Positions 22,054-22,892 of a DNA stretch of 22,892 nucleotides are shown here, piece after piece; positions within the stretch are counted from its first letter, which is position 1; each line of letters opens with the position of its first letter. A program made the position numbers and the translations under genes. Source of the stretch: Actinomycetota bacterium (GTDB lineage Bacteria; Actinomycetota; Actinomycetes; UBA12327); NCBI GenBank assembly GCA_026392555.1, contig JAPLBW010000004.1, positions 1 to 22,892 on the forward strand. Reading direction: 5' to 3'. Under the pieces are notes generated by a model. The model was not told the origin of the DNA and did no database searches. It saw only the letters and a program-made list of their open reading frames with translations.

Positions 22054-22826
22054 GGTGCCCTCCTCGCCTCAAGCAGTTTCACTGATCCGTTGTACCCAGG
22101 CAGCGTCAACGACTTCTCTGGGGTTTCACGATAGCCCAATCCCACGGCATCGACCCAGGTTCGATAAGCCGCAACTTCAGGAGAGGCAGCTAACGCCTTT
22201 TGCATGGCCTTTTGATTACCAATGGCCGAAATCCTAAATGGTGGCGCGTACACCCGACCTTGCAGAATCAGGGTATTGCCCACACATCGTACGGCGCTGG
22301 TCGAGATCACCCGCTGATCCATAATCTGCATCGCCTGTGCACCACCACTCCACAAAGCATTGACGACGCCTTGAACATCTTGTTGGTGAACGACAACATC
22401 GTCGGGCTCGACTCCGGCAGGCAGAGCCGACTGCACCGATCGCGGAGCGTCGTTGAGTTCCACCGTCAGGCCTGGTCCCTTCACCGCGCTCGTGCCCGCC
22501 TGGGCCTCTAGCTTCTTAGACGCCGCCGAATCGGAAATGTTTCCCCGCTGGCTCAACCGTGTGACATCACCGCGCAGGCCTGCAACCGCATCGGTTCGCG
22601 CACTCAGTTGGGCTTGGCGAGCGGTGATCAAGTCCGTCAGTTCGGTCCTGCGTTCAGCGCGCAAATCCGTGCCTTGGGCCGTTGATGCACCAGACACAAT
22701 CAAGAATCCGGCGCCTATAGCCACGATGGGTAGCGCGATCGACCAGATCCGAGATCGGGCGGCTCCACCAGACTGCTCCCCATCAGTTGCCTGAATTGGG
22801 GTCTCGGATACGTCGGAACCGCTCAC
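22050..22826 (-). CDS. DUF881-family membrane protein
   Basis: The 258-residue product has one membrane span (about 27-46), a charged helical segment likely to form a coiled coil (about 55-95) and a DUF881 domain with GPGLTVELNDAP, DDVVVHQQDVQGVVNALWSGGAQAM and a DQRV...VRC region. The family has an outer-face coiled-coil-plus-globular form, recalling septum-complex proteins, and is coded next to crgA across actinobacteria; its role is not settled. The GTG start at 22826-22824 appears leaderless. It begins the minus-strand run DUF881-sortase-small membrane gene-trpG, all with overlaps or short gaps. Confidence 0.85.
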   Translation of the reverse strand: MSGSDVSETPIQATDGEQSGGAARSRIWSIALPIVAIGAGFLIVSGASTAQGTDLRAERRTELTDLITARQAQLSARTDAVAGLRGDVTRLSQRGNISDSAASKKLEAQAGTSAVKGPGLTVELNDAPRSVQSALPAGVEPDDVVVHQQDVQGVVNALWSGGAQAMQIMDQRVISTSAVRCVGNTLILQGRVYAPPFRISAIGNQKAMQKALAASPEVAAYRTWVDAVGLGYRETPEKSLTLPGYNGSVKLLEARRAP

Positions 22827-22839
22827 ATCCCCTACGCTA
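22824..22839 (-). promoter_or_regulatory. Leaderless promoter of the DUF881 operon, overlapping the crgA promoter
   Basis: On the minus strand TAGCGT (22839-22834) is followed by seven bases and the GTG start. On the plus strand TACGCT (22833-22838) fits a -10 box for crgA. The two hexamers share five bases, so the divergent promoters would compete for the same site. Confidence 0.4.
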
Positions 22840-22855
22840 ACGGTGTCCGCAAACG

Positions 22856-22892
22856 CTAGGAGAATCCCGTGCCCAAGTCGCGTGTTCGCAAG
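22856..22892 (+). CDS. crgA: CrgA cell-division protein, first eight codons with ribosome binding site (runs off the right edge)
   Basis: From GTG 22869 the frame reads MPKSRVRK to the window end, the highly conserved CrgA beginning (MPKSKVRKK type). AGGAG at 22857-22861 lies seven bases before the start and is included in this span; the coding part is 22869-22892. CrgA is a small two-span membrane protein that recruits or steadies FtsZ, FtsQ, FtsI and PBPs at the septum. Divergent placement from the DUF881 gene agrees with the mycobacterial order, which supports the call despite the short sequence. Confidence 0.85.

Noticed and set aside
1..22892. CRISPR array, insertion sequence, prophage or integrase site
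   Set aside because: I saw no regularly spaced repeats, transposase-like frame or terminal inverted repeats. The only tRNA has no repeated copy of its 3' end in the window that I could find.

Overview
The window reads as a stretch of chromosome from a mid-GC actinobacterium. The strongest reason is the conserved block fhaA-fhaB-pstP-rodA-pbpA-pknB, convergent with trpG, a small membrane gene, a class E sortase and a DUF881 gene, with crgA divergent at the right edge. A tRNA-Leu lies next to fhaA, as it does in mycobacteria. Several genes have no ribosome binding site and instead a TANNNT-like box about 6-7 bases before the start codon, the pattern of leaderless transcription common in Actinobacteria. 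An aquatic lineage is plausible, but the sequence alone does not fix genus.

Left part (1-3964): a minus-strand pair, an unrecognised 152-residue gene translationally coupled to the start of a PstC-like phosphate permease. Divergent from it are a FemX-type peptidoglycan aminoacyltransferase and an alanine racemase that is broken by a one-base frameshift. Next comes a gene resembling plant/algal red chlorophyll catabolite reductase, closed by a clear hairpin terminator.

Minus-strand operon (8340 down to 4029): a TlpA/ResA-like thioredoxin lipoprotein, a lactate/glycolate-type FMN oxidase interrupted by an in-frame TAA, and two multi-membrane-span GT-C glycosyltransferases (GT87-like and PIG-V-like) overlapping by ATGA.

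Sensory module (8394-12963): a 770-residue ABC-exporter-like protein whose nucleotide-binding domain has lost the Walker A, Q-loop, signature and Walker B residues and is fused to a cyclic-nucleotide-binding-like domain. Three bases later follows a double-Cache/HAMP membrane sensor with no recognised output domain. Facing them is a MinD/ParA-like ATPase with Arg at the place of the usual first lysine of its Walker A motif. I regard this three-gene group as the best candidate for an undescribed system.

Right part (13016-22892): tRNA-Leu(CAG) and the cell-wall growth and division signalling cluster. PknB senses muropeptide or lipid II through PASTA repeats, PstP reverses its phosphorylation, FhaA and FhaB are phosphothreonine readers, and RodA with PbpA build septal/polar peptidoglycan. 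The pknA gene usually found between pknB and pbpA is absent here. FemX, alanine racemase and this cluster together make the window rich in cell-wall functions.
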